From NCBI RefSeq assembly GCF_051400755.1, contig NZ_JBLFFL010000001.1, positions 248,001 through 312,000 of the forward strand: DNA of 64,000 bases, written 5' to 3'. Origin of the DNA: Parapedobacter sp051400755 (GTDB lineage Bacteria > Bacteroidota > Bacteroidia > Sphingobacteriales > Sphingobacteriaceae). Each line of letters opens with the position of its first letter. Position 1 is the first letter of the stretch. Under the pieces are notes generated by a model. That model was not told the origin of the DNA. It made no database searches and saw nothing but the letters and a program-made list of their open reading frames with translations. Shown here in pieces: positions 1 to 9,526 of the stretch. A program made the translations under genes and the position numbers.

Positions 1-67
1 TGTATTTTCGCCTTAATTTCATTTTCAGGGCTTCCCACTCCCGGAGTGTTATCTTGATGTCTGCCAT
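1..67 (-). CDS. CsbD-like stress protein, N-terminal part only
   Basis: Only the first 22 codons lie in the window; the gene runs off the left edge. The visible start reads MADIKITLREWEALKMKLRR. The W-x3-K-x-K-L-x2-K-Y pattern resembles the opening of small CsbD-family general stress proteins. The start is supported by a promoter directly upstream (TTG, 20 bases, TAAGTTTG at 114-84) that would begin transcription about 10 bases before the ATG. Family call from so few residues is tentative. Confidence 0.45.
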   Translation of the reverse strand, partial: MADIKITLREWEALKMKLRRKY

Positions 68-83
68 ATCATGTGATTTCCGC

Positions 84-114
84 CAAACTTAGGCAAACCT
101 GCCCTTTTTTGCAA
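84..114 (-). promoter_or_regulatory. Bacteroidota promoter for the CsbD-like gene
   Basis: Read on the minus strand: TTG (rc of 112-114), 20-base spacer, TAAGTTTG (rc of 84-91). This matches the -33 TTG / -7 TAnnTTTG consensus. The 16-base stretch covering the -7 box (82-97) recurs exactly at the metF promoter (26034-26049). Confidence 0.6.
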
Positions 115-241
115 GTTGTGCAGCCACTCACCCGCCACCTAAAACCAATAGGGGTGTCCTTTGTTTTAACAAAATTTATGATATTATCCTCAATTTCGGC
201 TTGAATTTTGTGGAAAAGCTTGATACCTTATATTATACGAC

Positions 242-856
242 ATGAAAAAAATTAACATTATGAAAAAGTATTTTATCATTGCTTTCCTGGTAGCGGCAAC
301 CTCTTTGGGTGCCAACGCCCAATTGCTGCCCAGCCTCCAATTCGGTGTGAAGGCGGGTCTCAACTTTTCTAACCTAAGGTCTGAAGACGGCGGTTGGCTG
401 GACGCCAGCACCCGTACGGGTTACCAAGCCGGTGTATGGGCCCGGATCGGCGGCGCAGGTGTGCATTTTCAACCGGAACTGTATTTGACTGGTAAAAGCT
501 CGGAAGCTAAATTAGTCGACACCGACGAAGAAGGCAAAGTGACCTTCACGTCGCTGGATTTACCCTTGTTGCTCGGTACCCGTATCGGCTTAGGGCCTGC
601 CGGTCTCCGTATCCACGCCGGACCGGTTGTTTCGTTCGTGGTAGACAAAAACATCGGCGAATCCCTGCAACAGGTGACCGAATTCAGCGAATATAAAAAC
701 CAAGCGTTCGCGGTGACCGGTGGCCTCGGGCTTGACATCAGCAATTTCCGCGCGGATGTGCGTTATGAACACGGATTGAGCGAATTGAGCAAAAATGACA
801 GTGCTCCGCAAAAAGTCAATCTGTGGACGGTTGGAATCGGCTATCGCCTGTTCTAA
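242..856 (+). CDS. Outer-membrane beta-barrel protein, PorT-like
   Basis: 204-residue exported protein. A lysine-rich start is followed by a hydrophobic segment and an ANAQ cleavage site near residue 27, then alternating strands beginning with the typical FGVKAGLNFSNL motif and closing with a strand ending in IGYRLF, an aromatic C-terminal residue usual for barrel proteins. It fits the outer membrane beta-barrel (PorT/OmpW-like) domain common in Bacteroidota. The ATG at 260 is an equally good start, giving a shorter signal peptide. It stands alone, with its own terminator at 884-917. No specific ligand or function can be read from the sequence. Confidence 0.75.
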   Translation: MKKINIMKKYFIIAFLVAATSLGANAQLLPSLQFGVKAGLNFSNLRSEDGGWLDASTRTGYQAGVWARIGGAGVHFQPELYLTGKSSEAKLVDTDEEGKVTFTSLDLPLLLGTRIGLGPAGLRIHAGPVVSFVVDKNIGESLQQVTEFSEYKNQAFAVTGGLGLDISNFRADVRYEHGLSELSKNDSAPQKVNLWTVGIGYRLF

Positions 857-883
857 CAACCGATAAAGAACTCATATAATCAG

Positions 884-917
884 CGCCATGCTTTTCCATC
901 AGCATGGCGTTTTTTTA
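884..917 (+). terminator. Intrinsic terminator after the barrel gene
   Basis: CGCCATGC (884-891) pairs perfectly with GCATGGCG (902-909) across a 10-base loop and is followed by seven T residues. Confidence 0.85.
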
Positions 918-933
918 TAGCCAGTCCAAAAAC

Positions 934-948
934 TTAGAACAGTTCTAA
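934..948. promoter_or_regulatory. 7-1-7 palindrome upstream of sdhC
   Basis: TTAGAACAGTTCTAA is a perfect inverted repeat of two 7-base arms around one base. That 7-1-7 geometry is that of Fur/PerR-family operators. It lies about 47 bases upstream of the sdhC -7 box. Which regulator binds it, if any, is inference. Confidence 0.4.
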
Positions 949-994
949 ATTAAGGATTTTATTTGTTTGTTTTCACCGGTATTAAATCTATTGG

Positions 995-1002
995 TAGATT
1001 TG
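995..1002 (+). promoter_or_regulatory. sdhCAB promoter, -7 box
   Basis: TAGATTTG matches TAnnTTTG. TTTG motifs at 962-969 are the nearest -33 candidates, though 25 bases away, longer than usual. Transcription would start near 1008, about 20 bases before the ATG at 1030, which argues against the in-frame ATG at 967. Confidence 0.5.
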
Positions 1003-1029
1003 CTTACCAAATTAAAATACGCGAGGAGA

Positions 1030-1803
1030 ATGACTAAGTCGAAACATCTGCTTTCTTCATCATTGGGGAAGAAGCTGATCATGAGTTTAACAGGGCTGTT
1101 TTTATGTTCGTTTCTAATTATCCACCTGATCGGCAACCTGCAATTATTTTATCATGACCAGGGCAAGGCTTTTAATGATTATGCCCATTTCATGACCCAC
1201 TTTACGCCCATTAAGGTCATCTCCTATTTACTCTATGCTTCGATTGTCATCCATGCCATTTATGCGTTGCTATTGACCCTTCATAACCGCAGAGCCCGCC
1301 CTGCAAGCTATGCGGTATTCCGGGGGTCGGAAAATAGCGCGTGGAGTTCACGCAACATGGGCCTGCTCGGTACGGTGCTGCTCGTGTTTATCGTGACGCA
1401 CATGAGTAATTTTTGGTGGAAATACCACAACGACGGCGTGCCTTATGTGGAATACCGCACCGACCTGGCCACACAAGAAACGACCGTGACCGAATTAATC
1501 GGCGACGAATACACGGACTACGTCAAATATGTTGATAATGATGTAGAAGTCCTCAAGGCAAAGGACCTGTACAAACAGGTGCAGTTTACCTTTAAAAACT
1601 GGATGTTGGTCGCGTTCTATGTCATCGCTATGGCGGCCCTGTCTTTCCACCTCATCCATGGGTTCAAGAGCGCCTTCCAGACGCTGGGTTTCGACCACAA
1701 AAAATATGCGCCCGTTATCCGGTTTTTCGGTATTTGGTTATTCGGCGTAGCCATTCCCCTCGGGTTTGCGGCCATGCCCGTCTATTTTTACTTTTTCAAT
1801 TAA
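1030..1803 (+). CDS. sdhC: Succinate dehydrogenase cytochrome b subunit
   Basis: Membrane anchor of succinate:quinone oxidoreductase, carrying heme b and passing electrons between the quinone pool and the SdhB iron-sulfur clusters. 257 residues with five hydrophobic segments, as in the fused Bacteroidota/Wolinella-type single anchor. Candidate heme-ligand histidines lie within or beside the helices (IIHLIGNLQLF, SIVIHAIYALLL, THMSNFWWKYH, SFHLIHGFKSAF). Start chosen at MTKSKHLLSSSLGKK because the -7 box at 995-1002 lies inside the longer frame and GAGGAG precedes this ATG. First gene of sdhCAB, 57 bases before sdhA. Confidence 0.93.
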   Translation: MTKSKHLLSSSLGKKLIMSLTGLFLCSFLIIHLIGNLQLFYHDQGKAFNDYAHFMTHFTPIKVISYLLYASIVIHAIYALLLTLHNRRARPASYAVFRGSENSAWSSRNMGLLGTVLLVFIVTHMSNFWWKYHNDGVPYVEYRTDLATQETTVTELIGDEYTDYVKYVDNDVEVLKAKDLYKQVQFTFKNWMLVAFYVIAMAALSFHLIHGFKSAFQTLGFDHKKYAPVIRFFGIWLFGVAIPLGFAAMPVYFYFFN

Positions 1804-1860
1804 GCTATTGACGATGCCGCGGCTTTGCGGCGCATCATGATATATTAGCGTTTATTTAAT

Positions 1861-3792
1861 ATGTTAGATTCGAAAGTACCAGCAGGGCCGTTGGCCGAAA
1901 AGTGGTCTAAACATAAGTTTAACCTCAAATTGGTGAACCCCGCCAATAAGCGGAAATATACCATCATTGTGGTGGGCACCGGATTGGCCGGATCGTCGGC
2001 TGCCGCCTCGCTTGCCGAACTGGGTTATAATGTCAAGGCATTTTGCTACCAAGATAGCCCCAGGCGGGCACACTCCATCGCCGCCCAGGGTGGCATCAAC
2101 GCCGCAAAGAATTATCAAAATGACGGGGACAGTGTGTATCGGTTATTCTACGACACCATCAAAGGGGGCGATTACCGTGCCCGGGAAGCCAATGTATACC
2201 GCTTGGCCGAGGTATCGGTGAACATCATTGACCAATGTGTCGCCCAGGGCGTGCCTTTTGCCCGCGAATACGGCGGGCTGCTTGACAACCGCTCATTTGG
2301 CGGCGCCCAGGTCTCGCGTACGTTTTATGCCCGCGGGCAAACGGGACAACAATTGCTATTGGGTGCTTACTCTGCATTGAATCGCCAGATCAACACCGGA
2401 AAGGTAACGATGTACAACCGGCATGAGATGCTGGATGTGGTCACCATCGATGGTCACGCCCGCGGCATCATTGCCCGGAATATGGTGACAGGCGCCATTG
2501 AAGCGCACGAAGGCCACGCTGTGTTGCTTTGTACAGGCGGTTACGGCAATGTCTTTTTCCTGTCTACCAATGCCATGGGCTGTAATGTGACTGCCGCATG
2601 GCGTGCACATAAACGGGGGGCGTTCTTCGCCAATCCGTGCTATACGCAAATCCACCCTACCTGCATCCCCGTGACAGGCGACCACCAATCCAAATTGACG
2701 CTCATGTCCGAATCCTTGCGTAACGACGGACGGGTATGGGTACCGAAAACGGTGGAACTCGCACAGAAACTCCGGAAAGGGGAACTAAAAATATCCGACA
2801 TCAAGGAAGAAGACCGCGATTATTACCTGGAACGCAAATATCCCTCATTCGGTAATTTGGTGCCCCGCGATGTAGCTTCACGGAATGCTAAGGAGGTCGT
2901 AGACGAAGGCCGGGGCGTAGGTGCCTCGGGTATCGCGGTGTACCTCGATTTCGAAGAGGCGATCAAGCGGCTGGGTGAAGATGCGGTACGGGCCAAATAC
3001 GGTAATCTTTTTGACATGTATTACCAGATCACTGACGAAAACCCGTATAAACAACCCATGCGCATCTATCCGGCCGTGCATTATACCATGGGCGGCTTGT
3101 GGGTAGACTATAATCTGATGACAAGCGTACCGGGATTGTATGCATTGGGCGAATGTAATTTTTCTGATCACGGCGCCAATCGGTTAGGTGCATCGGCATT
3201 GATGCAGGGACTTGCCGATGGGTATTTTGTGATACCCTACACCGTAGGTGATTACCTGGCAGGACTGGGTTTTGATCCGGTAGACAAAAATCACCCTAAC
3301 TTTGAACGGACGCGCAAAGAGGTGGAAGACAATGTGCATAAACTGCTCGCACTCAAAGGCAGCAAAACGGTAGATGACATACACAAAAAGCTCGGCCACA
3401 TCATGTGGGAGTACTGTGGCATGGCGCGCAATGAAGCAGGCCTCACCAAGGCCAAGGGACTCATCCAAGAGCTGCGCCGGGAGTTTTGGAGTGATGTGAC
3501 CGTGCTGGGTGAAAATGAAGAAATGAACCAATCCCTTGAAAAAGCCGGTCGTGTGGCAGACTTCCTGGAACTGGGTGAACTGATGGTGGATGATGCACTT
3601 CAACGCCGCGAATCCTGCGGAGGGCACTTCCGTGAGGAAAGCCAAACCGAAGAAGGCGAAGCCAAACGTGACGATGAGCATTTTCGCTATGTGGCTGCCT
3701 GGGAATACACGGGTGAAAACCAGCCAGAGGTGCTTCATCAAGAATCATTGGAGTTTGAGAACGTTAAATTGACACAACGAAGCTATAAGTAA
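1861..3792 (+). CDS. sdhA: Succinate dehydrogenase/fumarate reductase flavoprotein
   Basis: Catalytic FAD subunit interconverting succinate and fumarate on the inner face of the cytoplasmic membrane. 643 residues. The FAD-binding dinucleotide fold is at IIVVGTGLAGSSAAASLAEL near residue 35, followed by HSIAAQGGINAAKN, the region of covalent FAD attachment in this family. The conserved active-site segments include HPTCIP near residue 265, YPAVHYTMGGLWVD near 403 and LGECNFSDHGANRLGASAL near 430. Length and sequence type match the Bacteroidota fumarate-reductase-like SdhA. Middle gene of sdhCAB; 20 bases separate it from sdhB. Confidence 0.96.
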   Translation: MLDSKVPAGPLAEKWSKHKFNLKLVNPANKRKYTIIVVGTGLAGSSAAASLAELGYNVKAFCYQDSPRRAHSIAAQGGINAAKNYQNDGDSVYRLFYDTIKGGDYRAREANVYRLAEVSVNIIDQCVAQGVPFAREYGGLLDNRSFGGAQVSRTFYARGQTGQQLLLGAYSALNRQINTGKVTMYNRHEMLDVVTIDGHARGIIARNMVTGAIEAHEGHAVLLCTGGYGNVFFLSTNAMGCNVTAAWRAHKRGAFFANPCYTQIHPTCIPVTGDHQSKLTLMSESLRNDGRVWVPKTVELAQKLRKGELKISDIKEEDRDYYLERKYPSFGNLVPRDVASRNAKEVVDEGRGVGASGIAVYLDFEEAIKRLGEDAVRAKYGNLFDMYYQITDENPYKQPMRIYPAVHYTMGGLWVDYNLMTSVPGLYALGECNFSDHGANRLGASALMQGLADGYFVIPYTVGDYLAGLGFDPVDKNHPNFERTRKEVEDNVHKLLALKGSKTVDDIHKKLGHIMWEYCGMARNEAGLTKAKGLIQELRREFWSDVTVLGENEEMNQSLEKAGRVADFLELGELMVDDALQRRESCGGHFREESQTEEGEAKRDDEHFRYVAAWEYTGENQPEVLHQESLEFENVKLTQRSYK

Positions 3793-3812
3793 TTTTAGCA
3801 AATCATATCATC

Positions 3813-4583
3813 ATGAGTGGAAACATGAACCTGACGCTGAAAGTGTGGCGTCAAAAGAATGATAAAACGAGGGGTAAATTTGTGACCTACCAAGCCGATG
3901 GCATATCGCCCGACATGTCTTTTTTGGAGATGCTGGACGTGGTCAACGAAGGCCTGGTACGGAAGGGTGAAGACCCCATCCACTTTGACCACGACTGCCG
4001 GGAGGGCATCTGTGGCATGTGCTCTTTGCACATCAATGGAAGACCTCACGGACCGAAACAAGGCACGACCACTTGCCAATTGCACATGCGTAGTTTCCAT
4101 GATGGGCAGACGATCGTCATCGAACCCTGGCGGGCTGCGGCATTCCCGGTGATCAAGGATTTGGCGGTAGACCGGTCTGCGTTTGACCGCATACAACAGG
4201 CGGGCGGGTATGTCAACGTGAATACCGGCGGCGTGCCAGACGCCAACGGCATCCCGATCCCGAAAGTAATAGCCGATGAGGCCTTTGAATCGGCTACGTG
4301 TATCGGCTGCGGCGCCTGCGTGGCGGCATGTAAAAATGCGTCGGCCATGTTGTTCGTTTCGGCCAAAATCTCGCAATACGCATTATTGCCGCAAGGGCAG
4401 ACCGAGCGTTATAGCCGTGCGCAGGCCATGGTAGCCCAGATGGATGCAGAAGGTTTCGGCAGCTGTACCAATACGGGCGCCTGCGAAGCCGAATGCCCGG
4501 TAGGCATTAAGCTGACCAACATTGCGCGCATGAATCGCGAATACTTTACCGCCAAACTTTTCAAGGAAGAAGCAACGCACTAG
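3813..4583 (+). CDS. sdhB: Succinate dehydrogenase iron-sulfur subunit
   Basis: Electron-transfer subunit linking the SdhA flavin to the quinone site. 256 residues. The N-terminal ferredoxin domain binds [2Fe-2S] through C62, C67, C70 (CREGICGMC) and C88. The C-terminal domain carries CIGCGACVAACK (C163, C166, C169, C173) and CTNTGACEAECPVG (C218, C224, C228) for the [4Fe-4S] and [3Fe-4S] clusters. All cluster ligands are intact, so the complex should be functional. Last gene of sdhCAB. The ATG at 3825 is a possible alternative start. Confidence 0.96.
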   Translation: MSGNMNLTLKVWRQKNDKTRGKFVTYQADGISPDMSFLEMLDVVNEGLVRKGEDPIHFDHDCREGICGMCSLHINGRPHGPKQGTTTCQLHMRSFHDGQTIVIEPWRAAAFPVIKDLAVDRSAFDRIQQAGGYVNVNTGGVPDANGIPIPKVIADEAFESATCIGCGACVAACKNASAMLFVSAKISQYALLPQGQTERYSRAQAMVAQMDAEGFGSCTNTGACEAECPVGIKLTNIARMNREYFTAKLFKEEATH

Positions 4584-4637
4584 CACCTGAAGGTTGCCGT
4601 TTGCTGTCACGCTATGATATTTCGCCTATGTTAATGC

Positions 4638-7600
4638 ATGGGGTTATCATGGATTTTCTTACTTTTACATGGACTAATACGTGTAACTGTGAGTACGGTT
4701 GTCAAGATAAGGTTATTGTTGGTAGCGCTGACGCTGTGTTTTATCGGTACTGCTGTCACCATTAACCTTACATTCAACGATAAAGAGATTTTACTGCTTG
4801 ACGCGCACGAACTACAGCGCAATCTACACAAGAAAGAGCAGATCGTCTATGAATTCTTCGGTGACTCCAGTCGTTTAGACAGGCTCAAATCGCTGGATAC
4901 AGACGTCAAACAGGCCGAAAGCATTCTTGACCATTTTGCGGCGCAGCATGAAATTTATCCATTCGTATACGTCAATAGCGAACTCATATTCTGGGGTACG
5001 GATAAATTCGTGCCGAAGACCGACGCCGGCATACGCAATGGCGTAGACATCATCATTGCCGGAAATGGCCGGTATGAATCCATCAAAAAAAGCATCGGCA
5101 ATTTCTCCATCTTATTTCTAATCCCGATAAAATCGGATTTCCAAAAAAACAACGAATACCTCCAAAGCAGTTTTGCTAAGCACTTGATCGCCACCAACAA
5201 CCTCGATATTGCGGCGTATGACGACCAACTCATTTACAACATCAGGAGTCTGACCGGCGAATACCTGTTTTCTGTCAAACTACGCGATGGGCAGCATGAC
5301 ACGTTCTTTTCCACGCTCGAATTAGCCATGTGGCTGCTTGCCGGCTTGTCGGTTACCGTGCTGCTTAATATGATGTGTGTTTGGCTGGCCAGGCGCGGCA
5401 ACGTATGGTCTTCGTTAGCGCTGTTTGCCTGTGGCTTGGTCGGAATCCGGTACCTGGAACTTCATTATGGCTGGTTGGCCTCCCATTTCTACACCGGCAT
5501 TTTCGACTCCATGAATTTTGCGTCCAGTTTCATTTTTCCGCATTTAGGTGGATTTTTACTGAATGTCATCGCGTTTACCTGGTTCGTTGGTTATGCCTAC
5601 TCTTTTCGAAATCAGCTGACCATTCCGCGGTGGGGACATACGAAAACGGGCGGTGTGGTGGTCATTTTTTTGTTCGGCGCGTTGATTTATCTGGTCAGCT
5701 ACGCGATTACAGAGATATTCGCCGGCCTGGTCACCAATTCGGATATCAACTTTGACGTTACCAATATACTGGACCTCAATACATACAGTTGGATCGGGAT
5801 ATTTGCGCTGTGCTTGAGCATGATGTCGCTCCTGTTACTGATTGACCTGTTGGTTGAATTTGCCCACAGGCTCATCCCCAATTCACGGAGACTCTTGGCG
5901 ATCGGGACGGCGGTGGTGATCTGTATGTGGATGCTTATTGATTATTTCGGTGAATTTTCGATCGATAACTTCCCTGCGACGTTCGTGTTATTGAGCGTAT
6001 TAATAGGACTACGCGGATGGTATCTCCGCCGGGAAAGCCAATTCGACCTGGCGATCTTTATCGCTACCCTGCTGCTGCTTGCGGGTATTACCGCGGTAAA
6101 GCACAGCCAATTTCACCGTTATAAAAAAGAGGAAAAACAAAAGCTGGAAATTTCAAAACTGGAAGCCGTGGACGACGCCAATGCCATGTCGCTGTTTCAC
6201 GACCTGGAAAAAGAGATGGCTCAGGATCCTGTACTGATCGAGTACTTCAAAAATCCGAAAGACGGGGATAGTGAGCTACTCAATGAGCATCTCAAACGAA
6301 CGTACCTCAGCGGCCACCTGTCAAACTATGAGTTTTTGGCCAATCAATACGATACTGATTGGATCCCGATCGGCAAAAGTTCGGCGAGTAAACGCGAAGC
6401 ATATCGGGAAAAAGTGATATCAGGAGCGATCAAGGTGTCCGAGAATTTCTATCGAGGCAACAGCAGGTTTGGCAATTTTGAGTATTTCGCCCAGCTCCCC
6501 GTGGAGGAAAATGGCAATCCGTTGGGTATTCTGCTCATCGAATTGCAGAACCGGTCATTCAATCAACTCGCATCATACCCCGGTATTCTGGCAGATAACC
6601 GGATAAGCCGGCAACAGACCGCACTGATTTCGCAATATGCCTATGCTTTCTATCGGGATGGCCAGCTGGTCAGCCAGTACGGAGACTATGTATACCCATT
6701 ATCTGCGGAAGCGTACCCTGCGGAACAACGCAAATATATCTCGCTCGGCAACAATGGCGGATTTGAGCACCTGGTGTACCGTCCGAACAACCGGACCTTG
6801 ATCGTGGTCAGCCAGCCGGAGCAAAGCCGCTGGACACAGTTGGCTGCCCTGTCCTTCATTTTTCTCGTTTTCTTACTGTTTGCCATACTCGCATACGTTT
6901 CGCGCTGGCTGGTGCTGACCTTGAACAGCAATGATTTTAGTCTGCGGAACCTCCGGTGGAGTTTCCTCATCCTGACGAACCGCGTGTTATACAGCACCCG
7001 GATCCAGACCTTTATGGTCATGGCCGTGGTGTTTACGTTGATTGTCGCTGGGACCATCACGTTTTTCAGTATCAGCCGACAGTTCAGAAAGCAACAGGAA
7101 ACCGGCGTGTTGAAGCAGGTGGTTGACATCGCGGGAAGGTTGGAATCCCGAATGCTCAAGGAGGCTAACATTAACCAGGCCATATCAACGGATGAACAGT
7201 TCAACACGATCGCTGAATCCGTGGCTTCCGACCTGAATCTATACGGTACGGACGGTCAACTGATTTATTCAACGCAACCACGGATACACGACCTCCGGCT
7301 CATTTCGCGCTATATGCATCCACAGGCGTGGTTGCACATGGCGCGATACCGGCGTTCGGAATTTATACAGCACGAGCATATTGGAGGGCTGAATTATATC
7401 GCTGCCTATGCGCCCATCCGAAATGATGCCTATGAGCCCCTGGCTTTCCTGAGCTTGCCAAATTATAGCTATCAGAAAGAATTTGATCAGAACGTGGGAC
7501 TTCTACTCAATACATTGGTGAATATTTATGCGTTGGTCATCTTGGTTTTAGGCTTGTTTGCGGTATTCGTGGCCAACAAAATCACGGCTCCACTTGCATT

Positions 7601-8462
7601 GGTGCAACGCAGCCTGGCCAAGACCAGCATCGGCAAGCAAAACGAGCCGATCTTTTGGAAAAGGCATGATGAGATAGGTAGTCTCATCAAAGAATATAAC
7701 CTGATGATCGCCGCGCTTGAACAGAGTGCCAACACCATCATGCGTTCAGAACGGGAGTCTGCCTGGCGCGAAATGGCGAAGCAAGTAGCCCACGAAATTA
7801 AAAATCCATTGACCCCCCTAAAACTGGGCATACAACAGTTGGAACGCTCGTGGAAAGAAAGAGATCCCCGGTTTGACGAGCGGTTTGCGCGATTCAGCGC
7901 TTCCTTCATTGAGCAAATTGACAGCTTATCGCTTATCGCCTCCGAATTTTCGGAATTTGCAAAAATGCCGGACACGCAGCTTAAAGAAGTCGATGTATTG
8001 GATATCATCAACAAAGCAGCGGAGGTATTCAGTAATAATGTAGATGTCAAAATCCGCATCATCAATCGCTGCGGCGATGGTGTCATCACCACACAGGGCG
8101 ATCGGGACCAGTTATTGAGATCGTTTAACAACCTGATCAAAAACTCGATAGAAGCCACCATAACCAAACGCAAATGCTACATTGACATCGCCATCAGCTA
8201 TGATGCGGATGATTATGTATCCATCGCCATCCGGGATAATGGCGATGGTATAACTCCCGAAGCGAGGGAAAAATTGTTTCAACCGAACTTCACGACCAAA
8301 AGCTCCGGTACCGGACTCGGGTTAGCTTTTGTCAAACAAGCGGTGGAAGGAATGGGGGGGCATATCCGATACGAAACCTATGTCGGAAAAGGAACCACGT
8401 TTTACTTGCAGATCCCTTCGGTGTATGCCAAGAGGGCATCACACAGTGTTGTTCAGGGATAA
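4638..8462 (+). CDS. Large membrane sensor histidine kinase with HAMP domain
   Basis: 1274-residue two-component sensor kinase. Several transmembrane segments fill the N-terminal third, followed by a large extracytoplasmic-type region, another membrane segment near residue 750, a second sensory region, a final transmembrane helix and a HAMP domain near 970-1030. The kinase core is complete: H-box QVAHEIKNPLTPLK with phospho-acceptor His1052, N-box FNNLIKNSIEAT, G1 DNGDGI and the FTTKSSGTGLGLAFVK G2/ATP-lid region. The arrangement resembles NtrY-like kinases. No response regulator is adjacent, so the partner must be elsewhere. A GTG at 4689 (VSTVVKIRLLLV) is a plausible alternative start. The signal sensed is unknown. 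Confidence 0.88.
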   Translation: MGLSWIFLLLHGLIRVTVSTVVKIRLLLVALTLCFIGTAVTINLTFNDKEILLLDAHELQRNLHKKEQIVYEFFGDSSRLDRLKSLDTDVKQAESILDHFAAQHEIYPFVYVNSELIFWGTDKFVPKTDAGIRNGVDIIIAGNGRYESIKKSIGNFSILFLIPIKSDFQKNNEYLQSSFAKHLIATNNLDIAAYDDQLIYNIRSLTGEYLFSVKLRDGQHDTFFSTLELAMWLLAGLSVTVLLNMMCVWLARRGNVWSSLALFACGLVGIRYLELHYGWLASHFYTGIFDSMNFASSFIFPHLGGFLLNVIAFTWFVGYAYSFRNQLTIPRWGHTKTGGVVVIFLFGALIYLVSYAITEIFAGLVTNSDINFDVTNILDLNTYSWIGIFALCLSMMSLLLLIDLLVEFAHRLIPNSRRLLAIGTAVVICMWMLIDYFGEFSIDNFPATFVLLSVLIGLRGWYLRRESQFDLAIFIATLLLLAGITAVKHSQFHRYKKEEKQKLEISKLEAVDDANAMSLFHDLEKEMAQDPVLIEYFKNPKDGDSELLNEHLKRTYLSGHLSNYEFLANQYDTDWIPIGKSSASKREAYREKVISGAIKVSENFYRGNSRFGNFEYFAQLPVEENGNPLGILLIELQNRSFNQLASYPGILADNRISRQQTALISQYAYAFYRDGQLVSQYGDYVYPLSAEAYPAEQRKYISLGNNGGFEHLVYRPNNRTLIVVSQPEQSRWTQLAALSFIFLVFLLFAILAYVSRWLVLTLNSNDFSLRNLRWSFLILTNRVLYSTRIQTFMVMAVVFTLIVAGTITFFSISRQFRKQQETGVLKQVVDIAGRLESRMLKEANINQAISTDEQFNTIAESVASDLNLYGTDGQLIYSTQPRIHDLRLISRYMHPQAWLHMARYRRSEFIQHEHIGGLNYIAAYAPIRNDAYEPLAFLSLPNYSYQKEFDQNVGLLLNTLVNIYALVILVLGLFAVFVANKITAPLALVQRSLAKTSIGKQNEPIFWKRHDEIGSLIKEYNLMIAALEQSANTIMRSERESAWREMAKQVAHEIKNPLTPLKLGIQQLERSWKERDPRFDERFARFSASFIEQIDSLSLIASEFSEFAKMPDTQLKEVDVLDIINKAAEVFSNNVDVKIRIINRCGDGVITTQGDRDQLLRSFNNLIKNSIEATITKRKCYIDIAISYDADDYVSIAIRDNGDGITPEAREKLFQPNFTTKSSGTGLGLAFVKQAVEGMGGHIRYETYVGKGTTFYLQIPSVYAKRASHSVVQG

Positions 8463-8497
8463 TCGCTCTTCGGTTTCTGAGGCATTGCATTGAGGCA

Positions 8498-9439
8498 TTA
8501 TTTCAAGACGACGCTGCTTTGCCCCATCACTGCGCCATCTGCATACAGCAGAATCGTATACGTACCTTTTTGAAAGCCCCGGGTGTCCTTCCATTCGATC
8601 GTATACGATGCCCCATCGTTGACAAAGTCTATCGCTGTTTTGTAGGTGTATTGAATCTGATTGCCATCGACTTCGAAGAGCCCATTATCAGTGGTGCGCA
8701 AGTTGCCATTTGCGTCAATCACGCGTATATAGATATCGTGCAGGCCCTGTTGGGCTAATTGGTTATCAGCGATCGTAAAGTCAATTTTTAACTTATCGAC
8801 CCTGCGTGCACGTGTTTCGACCGATTCCCGATCATTGCTTCGCTCCCGTATGCCGCTGATCGACATATTCGAAACTTTAAGAGCCGACGCCAGTTTTATC
8901 TTATCGGTCAGGTCTGTGTTCTCTTCTTCTAACAACGCTACCCGACCTGACGAAGTAGAGACCTCCTGCTTGAGTGCCTCCCGCTCGGAAATCAGTTGTG
9001 CATTTTGGTCCCGTAAATTTTCGACGTCAGTTAAATATTTAGATACCTGCTGTTTCAGCTGGCTGATTTCTTGCCGGGCGTTGGTCAATTGCTCGCGCGT
9101 AAGGTTCTGTTGAGCCAGCTGCGCACGCAATTCGGTGATCGTTGTATGCGCGCTGTCACGTGCAGCTTTCAGCGCGGTACTAAGCTCAATACGTTCATCG
9201 TTTAATCGGTCCAACTCCGCTTCGATACGGTCTACCTCCGCCTGCATACTCACCCGTTCGCTCGTCAGTTCAAAGACCCGATCACCTGTGTTTTTATATT
9301 TGATATAGAAATATACATTGGTTGCAAGCAACGCCACAATGGCGACCACGAAGAAATAAATCTTCGTAGAATCCTTTCTCATCTCTTCAGGCCTGGATTC
9401 AACACCACCTGTTTCTTGCATGGTATATATTTCTTGCAT
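8498..9439 (-). CDS. Membrane-anchored coiled-coil protein, function unknown
   Basis: 313 residues. A short basic N terminus precedes one transmembrane helix (IYFFVVAIVALLATNVYFYI, about residues 28-47), then a long heptad-like coiled coil rich in Glu, Gln and Leu (about 60-190), and a C-terminal globular domain of beta character ending in SSVVLK. The topology suggests a periplasmic coiled coil with a C-terminal head. I do not recognise a named family. It converges on the histidine kinase gene with only 35 bases between the stops. Start could also be the ATG at 9421 or 9382. Confidence 0.7.
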   Translation of the reverse strand: MQEIYTMQETGGVESRPEEMRKDSTKIYFFVVAIVALLATNVYFYIKYKNTGDRVFELTSERVSMQAEVDRIEAELDRLNDERIELSTALKAARDSAHTTITELRAQLAQQNLTREQLTNARQEISQLKQQVSKYLTDVENLRDQNAQLISEREALKQEVSTSSGRVALLEEENTDLTDKIKLASALKVSNMSISGIRERSNDRESVETRARRVDKLKIDFTIADNQLAQQGLHDIYIRVIDANGNLRTTDNGLFEVDGNQIQYTYKTAIDFVNDGASYTIEWKDTRGFQKGTYTILLYADGAVMGQSSVVLK

Positions 9440-9526
9440 GGTTTATGTACAGCAAACCCTCATCCTAACACACTGTGAAGGTATAAACAAAAATTGTTCC
9501 AACATATTTTCGGGAACATCGTCTTC

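Noticed and set aside
1814..1838. GC-rich hairpin between sdhC and sdhA
   Set aside because: Pairing is imperfect (GATGCCGC against GCGGCGCATC) and no T-run follows; probably not a terminator in the middle of an operon.
3184..3741. 185-residue minus-strand open frame inside sdhA
   Set aside because: Fully antisense to a highly conserved enzyme gene; no motif of its own.
7526..8173. 215-residue minus-strand open frame inside the histidine kinase
   Set aside because: Antisense to the conserved kinase core; no start context or domain.
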